From: Pseudomonas sp. B21-028
Lineage (GTDB): Bacteria > Pseudomonadota > Gammaproteobacteria > Pseudomonadales > Pseudomonadaceae
Direction: 5' to 3'
Assembly: GCF_024749045.1 (NCBI RefSeq)
Contig: NZ_CP087184.1
Span: forward strand, 1,054,001 to 1,118,000
DNA: 64,000 nt
Part shown: piece after piece, positions 62,591 to 64,000 of the stretch
Layout of the letters: every line of letters begins with the position of its first letter
Numbering within the stretch: the first letter of the stretch is position 1
Notes under the pieces: model-generated
The model's database searches: none
The model's input: the letters and a program-made list of their open reading frames with translations, nothing else
What the model was told of the DNA's origin: nothing
Program-made: the position numbers and the translations under genes

Positions 62591-64000
<1,410 letters not shown>

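Overview
This window is chromosomal DNA from a Pseudomonas, most likely of the P. fluorescens group. The case rests on high GC content, a Pseudomonas-type DUF3509 gene, a cyoABCDE quinol oxidase operon, an FhpR/flavohaemoglobin pair, and many intergenic palindromes of the 'TGTGGGAGCGAGCCTGCTCGCGA' REP type. These assignments come from reading the sequence and recalling protein families; no search was run.

Layout. 1-7,800: end of the tyrosine catabolic genes (fahA, maiA), a SirB1-like protein, a leucine-dehydrogenase-like protein lacking the usual catalytic lysine, a BenE-type transporter divergent from a MocR regulator, an SOS-controlled yebG, and psiE. 7,800-18,500: housekeeping and regulatory genes (DUF3509, HPF/RaiA-like, AraC, EamA transporter, ghrB, YkgJ-like, cheV, norR/fhpR-fhp, dsbB). 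19,300-24,200: cyoABCDE, followed by a HigB/HigA-type toxin-antitoxin module whose toxin gene carries a frameshift and which lies between two near-identical terminators. 25,300-30,600: an unknown protein, a DUF72 protein, a SatD/DUF3307 two-gene unit bracketed by paired 18-bp palindromes, and a LysR regulator divergent from an ArgD-like aminotransferase. 30,700-44,540: an OmpA-like lipoprotein, then a full ectoine/hydroxyectoine uptake and degradation locus (ehuBCDA, enuR, eutBC, doeAB, doeX, doeC, doeD; no eutA seen). 44,800-48,400: a PhoD-like phosphatase, an unaccompanied TRAP solute-binding protein and the remains of a type VI amidase effector/immunity pair. 48,460-53,620: a free-standing pyruvate dehydrogenase E1 (aceE-like), a divergent MarR regulator, a separate protein matching only the C-terminal half of AceE, and a YfcG-like glutathione transferase. 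MarR-like palindromes lie at both divergent promoters. 53,830-59,000: a convergent luxR/luxI pair, then a tightly overlapping five-gene operon (PLP aminotransferase, DUF6190-like, DapA-like lyase, haem-oxygenase-like diiron enzyme, Rieske protein) preceded by two lux-box-like repeats. 59,250-64,000: a lipoprotein and a dctPQM TRAP dicarboxylate transporter with a stray dctP 3' fragment downstream.

How the genes work together. The ectoine locus is a complete import-to-aspartate route under one MocR/GntR regulator. A CTAG-centred palindrome occurs upstream of enuR/ehuB and of eutB and is a candidate operator. The 48-59 kb segment is the best candidate for an undescribed system: a quorum-sensing-controlled small-molecule operon next to a MarR-controlled spare PDH E1 set that could serve metabolism or self-protection. 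The SatD/DUF3307 unit is a second candidate, because SatD shows features reminiscent of nucleotide cyclases and its partner is a membrane protein.
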